Shown here: piece after piece, positions 1 to 7,778 of the stretch
Layout of the letters: each line of letters opens with the position of its first letter
How positions within the stretch are numbered: the first letter of the stretch is position 1
Source: Planctomycetota bacterium
GTDB taxonomy: Bacteria > Planctomycetota > B129-G9
Direction of reading: 5' to 3'
Length of the DNA: 12,534 nt
Assembly (NCBI GenBank): GCA_030607235.1
Contig: JAUWEX010000010.1
Span: forward strand, 1-12,534
The notes under the pieces: generated by a model
Seen by the model: only the letters and a program-made list of their open reading frames with translations
Told to the model about the DNA's origin: nothing
The model's database searches: none
Translations under genes and position numbers: made by a program

Positions 1-981
1 GAAGTCAACCGCGTCGTCAACGAAGCCAAAAACGAGATGGGCATCTATTTCGTTACACTTTCCGGCGGCGAGCCGACCTTCTGGCCGCACCTATTCGACT
101 TGGTCGAGGAACACGACGACGTGATGTTCCAGATGTACACCCACGGCATGAACATCGACGAGAAGGTGGCGGAAAGACTCGCCAAGTGCGGCAACCTCTA
201 TCCCGCCATCAGCATCGAAGGCGAGAGGGAACTCACCGACGCGCGCCGCGGCAAGGGCGCCTACGACAAGATCACCCGCGCGATGCGGAACCTGCGCGAC
301 GCGGGCGCGTTCTTCGGCTGCTCCATCACCCACACGCGCCTCAACCACGACAGCATCATGAATCCGGCCTTCTACGACCGCCTCGTCGAAAACGGCGCGG
401 CGTTCGGCTGGATTTTCCAGTATATCCTCACCGGCCACAACCCCGCGCCCGAACTCGTGCCGACGGCGCAGCAACGCATCGAGCGCTTCAAAATCGTCGA
501 AGAAGTCCGCAAGAACAAGCCGCTGCTTATATTCGACTTCTGGAACGACGGCGAACTGACCGAAGGCTGTATCGCGTGGGGCCGCCGCTACATGCACGTC
601 CAGTCCACCGGATGGGTCGAGCCGTGCGTGTTCGTCCACTTCGCCAAAGACAACATCCGCGAAAAGACGCTGACCGAGATACACAACTCGCCGTGCTTCA
701 AGGAAGCGCGCAAGATGCACCCGTATAACGAAGACCATCGTATGCCGTGCTCGCTTATCGACAACACAGACGTCCTCCCGTATCTCGTCGAGAAGTACGG
801 ACTCGTCCCGACGCACAAAGGCGCCGAGAAGATCATCACCACGCTGCGGGACGATGTCGTCAAGACGTCTCAGGAATACGCCAAACTGCTCAAGCAGGTT
901 CGCGTCGCTGGTCCGGGTGTGTGCGTGGGTTGCCCGTCCGGTGCCCGGTGTCCCGCCGTCGAGAGCGAAGCGGCGAAATAA
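1..981 (+). CDS. Radical SAM enzyme with C-terminal Cys-rich (SPASM-like) region, 5' truncated
   Basis: The reading frame is open from base 1, so the true start lies outside the window. The ATG at 37 is probably internal. The radical SAM signature LSGGEPTFWP is present just after it (bases 58-87), but the CxxxCxxC motif that binds the catalytic [4Fe-4S] cluster is missing and should lie upstream. Counting from the ATG at 37, the C-terminal half carries Cys at about 178 (GCIAWG), 197 (EPC), 220 (SPC), 238 (MPC) and a tail CVGCPSGARC (296, 299, 305). This suggests one or two auxiliary Fe-S clusters, as in SPASM/twitch enzymes. The substrate is unknown. It is first of the genes visible in a five-gene plus-strand unit, 33 bp before the GH3 gene. 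The family assignment is secure; it could act on a peptide, lipid or small molecule. The TAA stop is at 979-981. Confidence 0.88.
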   Translation, partial: EVNRVVNEAKNEMGIYFVTLSGGEPTFWPHLFDLVEEHDDVMFQMYTHGMNIDEKVAERLAKCGNLYPAISIEGERELTDARRGKGAYDKITRAMRNLRDAGAFFGCSITHTRLNHDSIMNPAFYDRLVENGAAFGWIFQYILTGHNPAPELVPTAQQRIERFKIVEEVRKNKPLLIFDFWNDGELTEGCIAWGRRYMHVQSTGWVEPCVFVHFAKDNIREKTLTEIHNSPCFKEARKMHPYNEDHRMPCSLIDNTDVLPYLVEKYGLVPTHKGAEKIITTLRDDVVKTSQEYAKLLKQVRVAGPGVCVGCPSGARCPAVESEAAK

Positions 982-1014
982 CGATCCCGCCGTCCAGGAG
1001 GGATAGCAAGTAAG

Positions 1015-2703
1015 ATGTTTACGTCAATACTGCGGTGTGCGTATCGATATATAAATCGGCGCGAACTGGCTGAATACCGTGCGGCGCTCAAAGACCCGCG
1101 CGGATTTCAGACCAGGCGGCTGATGGGGATAATTGAACGCAACAAGGACACGCAGTTCGGACGCAAACACGGATTCGCATCAATCAGGACGCTTGCCGAC
1201 TATCGCGCAAGCGTCCCTGTTTGCAGGTACGACTATTTCGCGGGCGACATCGACCGAATCGCGCGCGGCGAAACCAACGTCCTCACGGCCGAGCCCGTTA
1301 TCATGTTCGCCACGACCAGCGGCACGACCGACCGGCCGAAACTCATCCCCGTTACGACGACGTTTTACCGCGAATTCCGCGCGATCCAAAAAATCTGGAC
1401 GTGGCACATACTCCGCGACCATCCCGAAATACTGCGTGGCAAGTTTCTCACCCTGATATCGCCCGAAGAAAGCGAACGCACCGTGGCGGGCATCCCGTGC
1501 GGCTCGATGAGCGGCATGAACTACCGCCAACTCGCGCGCGTGCCGTGGCAGGGGCGGTTCATGTGCGTGCCCTACGAGGTCTTCACCGCCTCGGACGTCG
1601 AAGCGAAGTACTACACGGTGCTGCGGCTGGCGCTGGCCGCCGACGTCAGCCTGATAACGATAATCAACCCCAGCACGATTCTGATGCTGTGCAGCAGGCT
1701 CGAGCGGCACGCCGAATCGCTGATAAAGGACGTGCGCGACGGGACGCTGGTCGTTGCCGACAGGCTCGAACCCGCGATCCGCGCCACGCTGAAGCCGCTG
1801 CTCAAGCCCGACCCCGCGCGGGCGGATTTCCTGCGGCGCGAGATCGGCGCACAAGACGTTGTGGAACTGCGCCGCATCTGGCCGAGACTGGCGCTCGTCA
1901 ACTGTTGGACGGCCTCGTCGGCGGCGCATTACGTTATGCGCCTCAAGCCGCACCTCACCGGCCTGCCGATACGCGACCTGGGCTTCAACGCTTCGGAAGG
2001 CTACTTCTCGATACCGTGCCGGTCCGACAGCGTCGGAGGGGAGGTCGCCGTCAGCGGCCACTTTTTGGAGTTCATACCCTACGAACCCGGAAGTCGGGAT
2101 GCCGACGGCCCGGCGCTCACCTGCGACCGACTCGAAGCGGGCCGCTGCTACCGCGTCGTAACCACCAATTCCGGCGGACTGTACCGCTACGATATGCGCG
2201 ACGTGGTGCGGGTGCTGGAGATGTGCGGCGGCGTGCCGACGATCGAGTTCATGCACCGCGCCGACAACGTGGTCTCGACCGTAGGCGAAAAGGTAACCGA
2301 GTTGCAGATAGTGCTCCTGGTGAAAAATCTCTGCGAGCGGCACGGCCTGGAGGCGGAGGAATTTTTTGCGACCGTCGTGCGCGGCGACACGCCGCAATAT
2401 GTGCTGGCGGTTGAGGGCTGCGACGGCACCGGCGATGCGTGGCGGGCGATTGAGCGCGAAGCCGACGAGGAACTCAAGCGCATAAACATCGAGTACCGCG
2501 CCAAGCGCGATTCGCTACGGCTGGGGCCGATGCAGGTGCGGGCGCTCAAGAGCGGCAGCATGGAGCGGTACCGCCAACGGCGGCTTTTGCAGGGTGCGCA
2601 CGACGGGCAGTTAAAGATGCTGCACCTTGTGGGCGATCCCGATTTCATAAACGATTTCGATCTTGCCGGGAGCGAATCCGACGCGGGCGGAGAGCGGCGA
2701 TGA
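1015..2703 (+). CDS. GH3 (auxin-responsive promoter) family acyl-adenylating amide synthetase
   Basis: 562 aa, close to the usual GH3 length of about 550-600. GH3 proteins belong to the adenylate-forming superfamily. They activate a carboxylic acid with ATP and transfer the acyl group to an amine, often an amino acid. Motifs visible in order are the ATP loop ATTSGTTDRPK (residues 99-109), the FNASEG motif (324-329), YRYDMRD (390-396), VGEKVTE (423-429, K426) and a C-terminal Lys in LKSGSMERYR (K512) where the catalytic Lys of this superfamily is expected. AGGAGGG at 996-1002 supports the ATG at 1015, although the 12-nt spacing is long. The stop overlaps the next start (ATGA, 2700-2703), indicating translational coupling. 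The acid and amine substrates cannot be read from sequence. The neighbouring acyltransferase suggests a fatty-acyl or aryl acid rather than a plant-hormone-like compound; that is inference. Confidence 0.9.
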   Translation: MFTSILRCAYRYINRRELAEYRAALKDPRGFQTRRLMGIIERNKDTQFGRKHGFASIRTLADYRASVPVCRYDYFAGDIDRIARGETNVLTAEPVIMFATTSGTTDRPKLIPVTTTFYREFRAIQKIWTWHILRDHPEILRGKFLTLISPEESERTVAGIPCGSMSGMNYRQLARVPWQGRFMCVPYEVFTASDVEAKYYTVLRLALAADVSLITIINPSTILMLCSRLERHAESLIKDVRDGTLVVADRLEPAIRATLKPLLKPDPARADFLRREIGAQDVVELRRIWPRLALVNCWTASSAAHYVMRLKPHLTGLPIRDLGFNASEGYFSIPCRSDSVGGEVAVSGHFLEFIPYEPGSRDADGPALTCDRLEAGRCYRVVTTNSGGLYRYDMRDVVRVLEMCGGVPTIEFMHRADNVVSTVGEKVTELQIVLLVKNLCERHGLEAEEFFATVVRGDTPQYVLAVEGCDGTGDAWRAIEREADEELKRINIEYRAKRDSLRLGPMQVRALKSGSMERYRQRRLLQGAHDGQLKMLHLVGDPDFINDFDLAGSESDAGGERR

Positions 2704-3785
2704 ATCGCGTCGCGGTCGTGAAGTCCGATCCCGCCGGCGCGCGCGAGGGGCTGCGACGGGCGCTCGATGCGATAGGCTACGCGCCGGAGCGCGAGGACAT
2801 TTTTATCAAGCCCAACCTTGTGCGGCCGTTTGCGCCCAAGAGGGGCGTAACCACGCACCCGGCGATCGTCGAGGCGTTCGTCGAGTTGTTCCCCGACAGG
2901 AAATTCGTCGTCGGCGATGGCACGCCTGTGCCGAGGGACTACGAAAAAATTCTGCGCGTTACGGGTTTTCTGGCGCTGGCCCGTCGGCACGGCAACGTGA
3001 GGCTGGTGAATCTCGACGAGGAGCCGCGCGAAAAAATCGGCGACTGCGATCTGCCTTCGCTGCTGCGCACGCACGAGTATGTCAACGTCGCCAAGATGAA
3101 AACGCATTCGCAGACCTACGTCTCGCTCTCGGTCAAGAACAACAAGGGCCTGCTGACGTTGAAGGACAAGAAGGCGTTCCATCGCCGCGGGCTTCACGGC
3201 CCGGTTGCGCGGATAGGCGAGGCGGTCCGGCCCGCGCTCAACGTCGTCGAGGGCTTCGTGGCGCTGGAGGGCGACGGGCCGTCGTTTTTCGGCAAGCCCC
3301 GCAAGGTCGGCGCGCTGGTTGTGGGACGCGAGGCATTCGCGGTCGACGCGGTGTGCTGCGAGATAATGGAACTCGACGTCCGCAAGGCCGCGCATCTGCG
3401 GCCCGACGTGGAATACGAGGTTGTCGGCGACAGTATTGAGGCCGTGCGCGCGCGATTTGTTCCACCCGGCGCGAACTGGACGATCGGGCGCATGCGGATA
3501 CATTTCGACGAGCACTGCTGCTCGGTGTGCCTCTCGAATCTGCCTTCGCTGAAATCGAAAATTTTGCGGCGGCCGCTGAAATTGGCGAAGTTGGTCAAAT
3601 ACGCGTTAAAGGGCGATCTCGTTGTCGTCGGCGGCGGTAGCGTTCCGCCGGACATCGACGGCAAGCGCGTGATTTTTCTGGGCGAGTGCGGGCGCAAGTG
3701 CGCGCGCGCCGCGGGAATGGACGAAGACCACAGTGTTGCGGGCGGCTGCCCGTTCGACCCCGACGAATTCATAAAGATATTCTGA
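2700..3785 (+). CDS. DUF362 domain protein, putative Fe-S protein
   Basis: 361 aa. DUF362 hallmarks are visible: FIKPNLVRP near residue 36, VVGDGTPVPRDYEK near 71, and VNVAKMKTHSQTYVSLSVKNN near 128-148. The family is broadly distributed and poorly characterised, often associated with Fe-S ferredoxin domains. This copy lacks a standard CxxCxxCxxxC ferredoxin module. It has Cys at 273, 274 and 277 (HCCSVC) plus 330, 334 (GECGRKC) and 350 (GGCPF), which could together ligate one cluster; this is inference. The start is well supported: GGAGAG at 2689-2694 lies 5 nt before the ATG, and the ATG overlaps the GH3 stop by 4 bp. The stop is followed after 7 nt by the acyltransferase start. No signal peptide or membrane segment is evident, so it is probably cytosolic. 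The reaction is unknown. Confidence 0.85.
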   Translation: MNRVAVVKSDPAGAREGLRRALDAIGYAPEREDIFIKPNLVRPFAPKRGVTTHPAIVEAFVELFPDRKFVVGDGTPVPRDYEKILRVTGFLALARRHGNVRLVNLDEEPREKIGDCDLPSLLRTHEYVNVAKMKTHSQTYVSLSVKNNKGLLTLKDKKAFHRRGLHGPVARIGEAVRPALNVVEGFVALEGDGPSFFGKPRKVGALVVGREAFAVDAVCCEIMELDVRKAAHLRPDVEYEVVGDSIEAVRARFVPPGANWTIGRMRIHFDEHCCSVCLSNLPSLKSKILRRPLKLAKLVKYALKGDLVVVGGGSVPPDIDGKRVIFLGECGRKCARAAGMDEDHSVAGGCPFDPDEFIKIF

Positions 3786-3792
3786 AACCGAA

Positions 3793-4683
3793 ATGTTGCG
3801 ATACCTCTTTTATCTGGCCGTGAGCAAACTGGCGCCGATAGTGCCGGAGCGGCTGGCGTACGGGATTTGCCGGACGCTGGCGATCTTCCGGTTTTTGCAG
3901 TTTAAGACCGGACGCAAGGCGATTGACGAGAACATGCGGGTAATTTTGGGCGACGAGTACACGCCCGAGCACGCCATGCGGATCGCGCGCAAATCGATGA
4001 TTAACTTCTCGCGCAATGTCGCCGAGATATTCAAACTGCCGGTGTTGGACGAGAAGTTTTTCGAGCGCGAATGCACCGTCGTCGGCGAGGAACACCTCGA
4101 GACGTGTCTGGAGCGCGGCAAGGGCGCGATATTCCTCTCGGCCCACATCGGCAACGGCGAACTGGCCGTGTCGTACTACGCGATGCGCGGCTGCGACATA
4201 TCGCTGATCGCGCTGCGCCACCCCGGGCCGCGGACCGACGCGCTGTTCGTGAACCGCCGCCGTGTCAACGGAATGGGCACCCTGCACAGCGACGCTGCGG
4301 CGCGGCCCGCGCTGAAAATCCTGCGCAAAAACGGTGTAATCGGAATGCTCGGCGACCGTCGCACCGCCGAAGACGGGCTGCGGGTGCGGTTTTTCGGCCG
4401 CGAGACGATCTTCCCGAAAGGCCCGGCGTGGCTGGCCGTCGCCAGCGGTGCGGGCATCATCCCCAGCGTCTGCCTGCGTAACCCCGACAACACCTTCCGC
4501 ATAATTTCCGAGGCGCCGATCTTCCCGCCGGAGCACGGCGGCAACGCCGAAAAAATGTTGACGATAACACAGCGTTTTGCTAATTTCGTCGAATCATACG
4601 TACGCGAGTACCCGGACCAGTGGGCGATATTTTTCCCGTTTTGGGGAGAAGGCCCGCCGGACCTGTTGCGCGCGCAAGGCTGA
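3793..4683 (+). CDS. LpxL/HtrB-type lysophospholipid (lipid A) acyltransferase family protein
   Basis: 296 aa, the normal length for the lipid A late-acyltransferase family. These membrane-associated enzymes transfer a fatty acyl chain from acyl-ACP to a lipid or glycolipid acceptor. The HX4E catalytic motif is visible as SAHIGNGELA (H118, E123). A downstream GMLGDRRTAEDG block and a C-terminal QWAIFFPFW segment match the family pattern. The N-terminus (MLRYLFYLAVSKLAPIVPE) is hydrophobic and suits membrane attachment. The gene starts 7 nt after the DUF362 stop; a good Shine-Dalgarno is not apparent, consistent with coupled translation. The context (GH3, glycosyltransferase, radical SAM) suggests it acylates the product of this operon rather than housekeeping lipid A. 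The latter cannot be excluded, because homologues of both kinds share the motifs. Confidence 0.88.
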   Translation: MLRYLFYLAVSKLAPIVPERLAYGICRTLAIFRFLQFKTGRKAIDENMRVILGDEYTPEHAMRIARKSMINFSRNVAEIFKLPVLDEKFFERECTVVGEEHLETCLERGKGAIFLSAHIGNGELAVSYYAMRGCDISLIALRHPGPRTDALFVNRRRVNGMGTLHSDAAARPALKILRKNGVIGMLGDRRTAEDGLRVRFFGRETIFPKGPAWLAVASGAGIIPSVCLRNPDNTFRIISEAPIFPPEHGGNAEKMLTITQRFANFVESYVREYPDQWAIFFPFWGEGPPDLLRAQG

Positions 4684-4705
4684 AGAAATCGGAGACCGTC
4701 ACGTC

Positions 4706-5398
4706 ATGGCAAAACCCTTCCCGGGTCTTTTGATATTGATCCCCGCATACAACGAGGCCCGCGCCATAGGCAGGGTGGTGGGCGAACTCGTCGGCGGGGG
4801 GCACGAGGTGCTGGTGGTCGACGACGGCTCGTCCGACGACACCGCGATGATCGCCGAGCAGGCGGGCGCGCGCGTTTTGGTCAACGAGCGCAACCGCGGC
4901 AAGGGCACATCGCTTCGCCGGGGGTTCGTCTATGCCGTGGAGAACGGTTTCGGCGCGGTCGTTACGATGGACGGCGACGGCCAGCACGACCCGAAGTCGA
5001 TCCCCGACTTTTACGCCGCCTGGCGCGGCGGCAGCGATCTGGTCCTGGGCTGCAGGAAGTTCGACTACGACAATATGCCGTTTTGGCGCGCGGTTACCAA
5101 CAAATGCACCTCGCATGTCATTACCTGGTTTTGCCAGCGGCGTTTCGGCGACACGCAGTGCGGCTACCGCCTGATTTCCTGCCGTGTCCTGAAGAAACTC
5201 TTTGTCGATAAGATGATCGTTACTTCTGATCGTTATGATTTCGAGTCTGAGGTAATAATCGAGGCCGGCGCGCGCGGCTTTGCGATCAGCGAGGTCTTCG
5301 TTCCCACCATCTACAACAACTCCGCCAGCAACATCCGCCCGTTCGTCGACACGATGCGCTTCTTCAAACTCGTCTTCAAGTGCCTCCTCCGCCGCTAG
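4706..5398 (+). CDS. Family 2 glycosyltransferase (polyprenyl-phosphate sugar transferase-like)
   Basis: 230 aa from the ATG at 4706, which is preceded by GGAGA at 4691-4695. The frame is open further upstream to 4577, but that would overlap the acyltransferase by about 100 bp and lacks a ribosome site, so the shorter start is preferred. GT-A fold motifs are LIPAYNEARAIG near residue 11, VVDDGSSDDT with D39/D40, NRGKGTSLRRG near 63, and the metal-binding MDGDGQHDP (D89, D91). The pattern resembles dolichyl/undecaprenyl-phosphate mannosyl- or glucosyltransferases. There is no clear C-terminal transmembrane pair, so it is the soluble or peripherally bound type. It is last of the plus-strand unit. 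The donor sugar and acceptor are unknown; a lipid acceptor is likely. The TAG stop at 5396-5398 shares its G with the first base of repeat copy 1. Confidence 0.88.
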   Translation: MAKPFPGLLILIPAYNEARAIGRVVGELVGGGHEVLVVDDGSSDDTAMIAEQAGARVLVNERNRGKGTSLRRGFVYAVENGFGAVVTMDGDGQHDPKSIPDFYAAWRGGSDLVLGCRKFDYDNMPFWRAVTNKCTSHVITWFCQRRFGDTQCGYRLISCRVLKKLFVDKMIVTSDRYDFESEVIIEAGARGFAISEVFVPTIYNNSASNIRPFVDTMRFFKLVFKCLLRR

Positions 5399-5507
5399 CA
5401 GGCAGGGCCTGCACCCAAGCGGGCAGTATCCACTCATTCCAAGACCCGCTCGCTACGCGCTAACGCGCGGGGCGCGTCGCTTCCATTCATTGGCAAATCG
5501 TGTGGGC
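5398..5507 (+). repeat. 110-bp interspersed structured repeat, copy 1
   Basis: Copy 1 aligns without gaps to 7779-7888 (also 110 bp) at roughly three quarters identity overall. The last 62 bp are better conserved, 53 of 62 by hand count. It begins with a perfect hairpin GCAGGC-AGG-GCCTGC (5398-5412). An internal hairpin follows: CGCT-a-CGCGC (5451-5460), loop TAAC, then GCGCG-g-GGCG (5465-5474). It lies between the convergent glycosyltransferase and ankyrin genes. No protein is recognisable in it, and its length and structure resemble REP/MITE-like non-autonomous elements. Whether it moves or only folds in RNA is not shown by the sequence. Confidence 0.8.
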
Positions 5508-5533
5508 TTGTTGCAGAGTTGACGATTCTCCAG

Positions 5534-5554
5534 GCAGGCGGGGCCTGCACCCAA
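5534..5554 (+). repeat. 21-bp partial copy of the repeat head
   Basis: This 21-bp segment matches the first 21 bp of repeat copy 1 (5398-5418) at 20 of 21 positions, in the same orientation. It forms the same hairpin, GCAGGC-GGG-GCCTGC (5534-5548); the one difference lies in the loop. No match to the rest of the element follows. It could be a remnant copy, or a direct repeat bounding copy 1. The whole gene-free interval 5399-5597 is accounted for by this and copy 1, plus about 45 bp with no evident feature before the ankyrin gene stop. Confidence 0.7.
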
Positions 5555-5597
5555 TTACAAAACGACCTCGGATTGCTGAATTAGTGTGAAAGGTCGC

Positions 5598-6791
5598 TTA
5601 TTGTGCGCCATGTTTTTTCAGGAGTTCTATGAACTCCTCGTTCGGGTGCCGCTCTTCTTTTGCGATGTCCAATCGCGTTTTGCCCGCTTTGTTTCGCGCA
5701 TTGATATCCGCGCCGTTTTCAATCAGCAGCAAAATCGTGTCTTCGACGGGAACGGGTAAATATCCCGACAGATAATGCATGGGGGTGTTGCCGTCGTTGT
5801 CGGCGGCGTTGACGTCGGCGCCTTTTTGGATAAGGAACTTTGTGATTTCGGGATTGATGACATTGTGCATGGAATAGTGCAGGGGAGTCTTGCCGTCTTT
5901 GGTTTTGGCCGAGATGTCCGCGCCACGGTCGATGAGGAATTGGACGGCCTCGAGCCTGCAATAGCGCGCGGCGATGTGCAACAGGGTTTCCTTGTGCTCA
6001 TTGGATTGTTTTACGGGTATTCCGGCGTCGACGAATGCTTTTATTACTCCTTTGGGGAAATTGTCCTTGTCCATAGGCGCATAACAAAACAACCTCATGT
6101 CGCTGCCGGTTAGAAATACGGGAGTTTGGCCCTCTTTGTTTTTGATGTTGATATTTGCGCCGCAGTTAATCAGAGGATTGACGGCGCGTGAGCTGCCCCA
6201 TGATGCCGCATAGTGCAGGGCCGTCCAGCCCTTGTCGTCCCGGGTGTTGACGTCAATGCCCTTTTCACTCAATATGCGAATCATTTTGTCGCTGCCGGCG
6301 TATGCCGCCAGGTACATCATGTTTTTGCCGTCTTTGCTCTTCCAGTCGATGTCTGCGCCGTGATCAATATACGTTAACGCAATATCGGGGAAAAATGAGA
6401 TGGTGGCGATTGACAATGGTGTTTCGCCTTTGGCGTTGCGTGCGTTTACGTTGGCCCCGAGATCAAGTAACCGCTTGACGATTTCTTTTCTGTCCTTTGG
6501 TTCTTTGCTTCTTAGTTGAGATACGAGCAGCAGCAGATTATTCCCGTCGGAATCGCTGTATTGCGCGAGTTCGGGATTGCTGCAAATCATCTTGTCGAGT
6601 GCGTCCCAATCCTCGGCAATTGCCGCCTTTTTTGCCGCCGGAAATTGTTCGATCGTTTCGGGCTTGAATTTCTCTATTGGGGGGGAAGGTGGGGTGCCGG
6701 TGCCGGTTTCGGGCTCTTTTTCAGGGGAGCAGCCGATGAAGATCGAGAGCGTAACGAAAAGGGCCAGGGCGATGGATTTGTGTGTTAGCAT
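5598..6791 (-). CDS. Ankyrin-repeat lipoprotein
   Basis: 397 aa. The N-terminus is a lipoprotein signal peptide: Lys5, a hydrophobic run (IALALFVTLSIFIG) and lipobox Cys21. A Pro/Thr/Glu-rich linker (about 24-45) follows. From about residue 80 to the end there are roughly eight ankyrin repeats, recognisable by recurring units such as DDKGWTALHYAA, DGKTPLHYSM, DGNTPMHYLS, and the ends GANVNARN, GADINARN. Ankyrin arrays mediate protein-protein contacts, so this is probably a membrane-anchored scaffold or inhibitor facing the periplasm or cell exterior. Its partner is unknown. AGGAG at 6798-6802 sits 8 nt before the ATG. The coding sequence is visibly less GC-rich than neighbouring genes, which may indicate transfer. 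It has its own promoter-like -10 box and is convergent with the plus-strand operon. Confidence 0.9.
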   Translation of the reverse strand: MLTHKSIALALFVTLSIFIGCSPEKEPETGTGTPPSPPIEKFKPETIEQFPAAKKAAIAEDWDALDKMICSNPELAQYSDSDGNNLLLLVSQLRSKEPKDRKEIVKRLLDLGANVNARNAKGETPLSIATISFFPDIALTYIDHGADIDWKSKDGKNMMYLAAYAGSDKMIRILSEKGIDVNTRDDKGWTALHYAASWGSSRAVNPLINCGANINIKNKEGQTPVFLTGSDMRLFCYAPMDKDNFPKGVIKAFVDAGIPVKQSNEHKETLLHIAARYCRLEAVQFLIDRGADISAKTKDGKTPLHYSMHNVINPEITKFLIQKGADVNAADNDGNTPMHYLSGYLPVPVEDTILLLIENGADINARNKAGKTRLDIAKEERHPNEEFIELLKKHGAQ

Positions 6792-6810
6792 GTTTCATAC
6801 TCCTAAAATT

Positions 6811-6844
6811 GGGCATTTGCCCGGTTGCCAGTGGAGACTTCTCC
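6811..6844 (-). promoter_or_regulatory. Two short inverted repeats in the ankyrin gene leader
   Basis: Two 12-bp palindromic units lie between the -10 box and the Shine-Dalgarno: GGGCATTTGCCC (6811-6822) and GGAGACTTCTCC (6833-6844), as read on the plus strand. Each is a 5-bp arm with a 2-nt centre. They could be operator half-sites or small leader hairpins. The second contains an SD-like GGAGA on both strands. No known regulator site was recognised. Confidence 0.35.
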
Positions 6845-6850
6845 ATAATT

Positions 6851-6856
6851 ATTATA
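6851..6856 (-). promoter_or_regulatory. Putative -10 box of the ankyrin lipoprotein gene
   Basis: The minus strand reads a perfect TATAAT here, 59 bp upstream of the ATG. No good TTGACA-like -35 hexamer lies at 16-18 bp, so activation by a regulator or another sigma factor is possible. The call rests on the -10 match and its position in the only upstream spacer. Confidence 0.45.
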
Positions 6857-6894
6857 CGTTTTTTGCGCGATAAAGGTTTGTTGCATAAGGAATT

Positions 6895-7767
6895 TCAGTC
6901 CCGATAAATCGCGGCGAAGCCGGAGGCGATGTCGGGGAGTTTTATGCCGAGGGCCTGCTGGAGTTTTTCGCTGTTCAGCGATACGTCGGGCGCGCGCGGC
7001 GGGACGGTGGGCGCTTCCGTGATCGAGGCCGGTTTTATCAATCCCATGTCGAGTGGCACGAATTCGCTGAGTTTTTTGGCGAAGTCGTACCGGCTCAATT
7101 TTTCGCTCCCGCCACAGTGATATAATCCCGTCAGTTCGCGGTCGATGAGGCGGAGCAATACATCGGCCACCGCGGCCGCGCTTATCGGCGTGCGGTATTC
7201 GTCGGTGAACAGGTGCAGCGTTCGGCCTTCGCGCTGTGCCGCGACGATGGCTTCGTCGGCGCTGCGCCTGCCGCCGGGGCTTTTGCCGTACATCAGCGCG
7301 ACCCGCAGGATCGTGTGGTTTTCCAGAATCGAGCCGACTTCGCGTTCCGCCGTCAGTTTGCTCTCACCGTACCGACTCAGCGGCGCGGGTTCGTCGCCTT
7401 CGACGTAGTCGCCTTTTCTGCCATCGAAGACGAGGTCGGTGGAGATGTGGATCATTCGCGCGCCGGTCTTCTCGCACATCTGCGCGAGTTGGCGTGTGGC
7501 GTCGACGTTGAATTTGCGCGCGAGGTCCGGCTCTTTTTCGCATTGCGCGGGCTGGGTCATGGCGGCGGTGTGGATGAGCACGTGCGGGCGGAATCGCCTG
7601 AATATATCGGTTGCGGCGTGCCGGGCGGTCAGGTCGAGCCGCACGGCGTTGCGTATCGCGGGGCGCGCGCTACGCAGGTACGTGCCCAGCACTTCGTGCC
7701 TGTCCTGCGTGGCCAGGGCGGTGTTGTGGCCCAGAAGTCCGCTTGCGCCGGTAATGAGAATTTTCAT
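6895..7767 (-). CDS. RmlD-like extended SDR (dTDP-4-dehydrorhamnose reductase family)
   Basis: 290 aa, normal RmlD length. The N-terminal NAD(P) motif is MKILITGASGLLG (GxxGxxG, 7-13). HTAAMTQPAQCEKEP (66-80) resembles the family block HxAAxTxVDxxE. The catalytic residues are STD at 109-111 and Y133/K137 in SRYGESK. RmlD reduces dTDP-4-keto-rhamnose in the last step of dTDP-L-rhamnose synthesis. However, rmlA, rmlB and rmlC are not adjacent, so it could be another sugar-nucleotide reductase or a MAT2B-like protein. GGAGAA (7772-7777 on the complement) precedes the ATG by 4 nt. The spacer upstream is filled by repeat copy 2, whose hairpin ends one base before this ribosome site. The TGA stop lies 103 bp before the ankyrin gene start, so the ankyrin gene is downstream on the same strand. 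Confidence 0.85.
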   Translation of the reverse strand: MKILITGASGLLGHNTALATQDRHEVLGTYLRSARPAIRNAVRLDLTARHAATDIFRRFRPHVLIHTAAMTQPAQCEKEPDLARKFNVDATRQLAQMCEKTGARMIHISTDLVFDGRKGDYVEGDEPAPLSRYGESKLTAEREVGSILENHTILRVALMYGKSPGGRRSADEAIVAAQREGRTLHLFTDEYRTPISAAAVADVLLRLIDRELTGLYHCGGSEKLSRYDFAKKLSEFVPLDMGLIKPASITEAPTVPPRAPDVSLNSEKLQQALGIKLPDIASGFAAIYRD

Positions 7768-7778
7768 AGCGTTCTCCG

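Noticed and set aside
1180..3515. Long minus-strand open frames opposite the GH3 and DUF362 genes
   Set aside because: They are antisense shadows of GC-rich codon usage. The plus-strand proteins carry family motifs, ribosome sites and operon spacing; the antisense ones carry none.
4577..4705. Longer start for the glycosyltransferase at 4577
   Set aside because: It would overlap the acyltransferase by over 100 bp and add a sequence without family similarity. GGAGA at 4691 supports 4706.
5280..5522. Small plus-strand ORF across the glycosyltransferase end and repeat copy 1
   Set aside because: It is out of frame with the real gene and its tail lies in repeat DNA. The composition is Ser/Ala/Arg-rich shadow sequence.
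5563..5596. CGACC/GGTCG inverted repeat as a terminator for the ankyrin gene
   Set aside because: The stem has only 5 bp with a 24-nt loop. The following TTTTG is short, so the evidence is too weak to call it.
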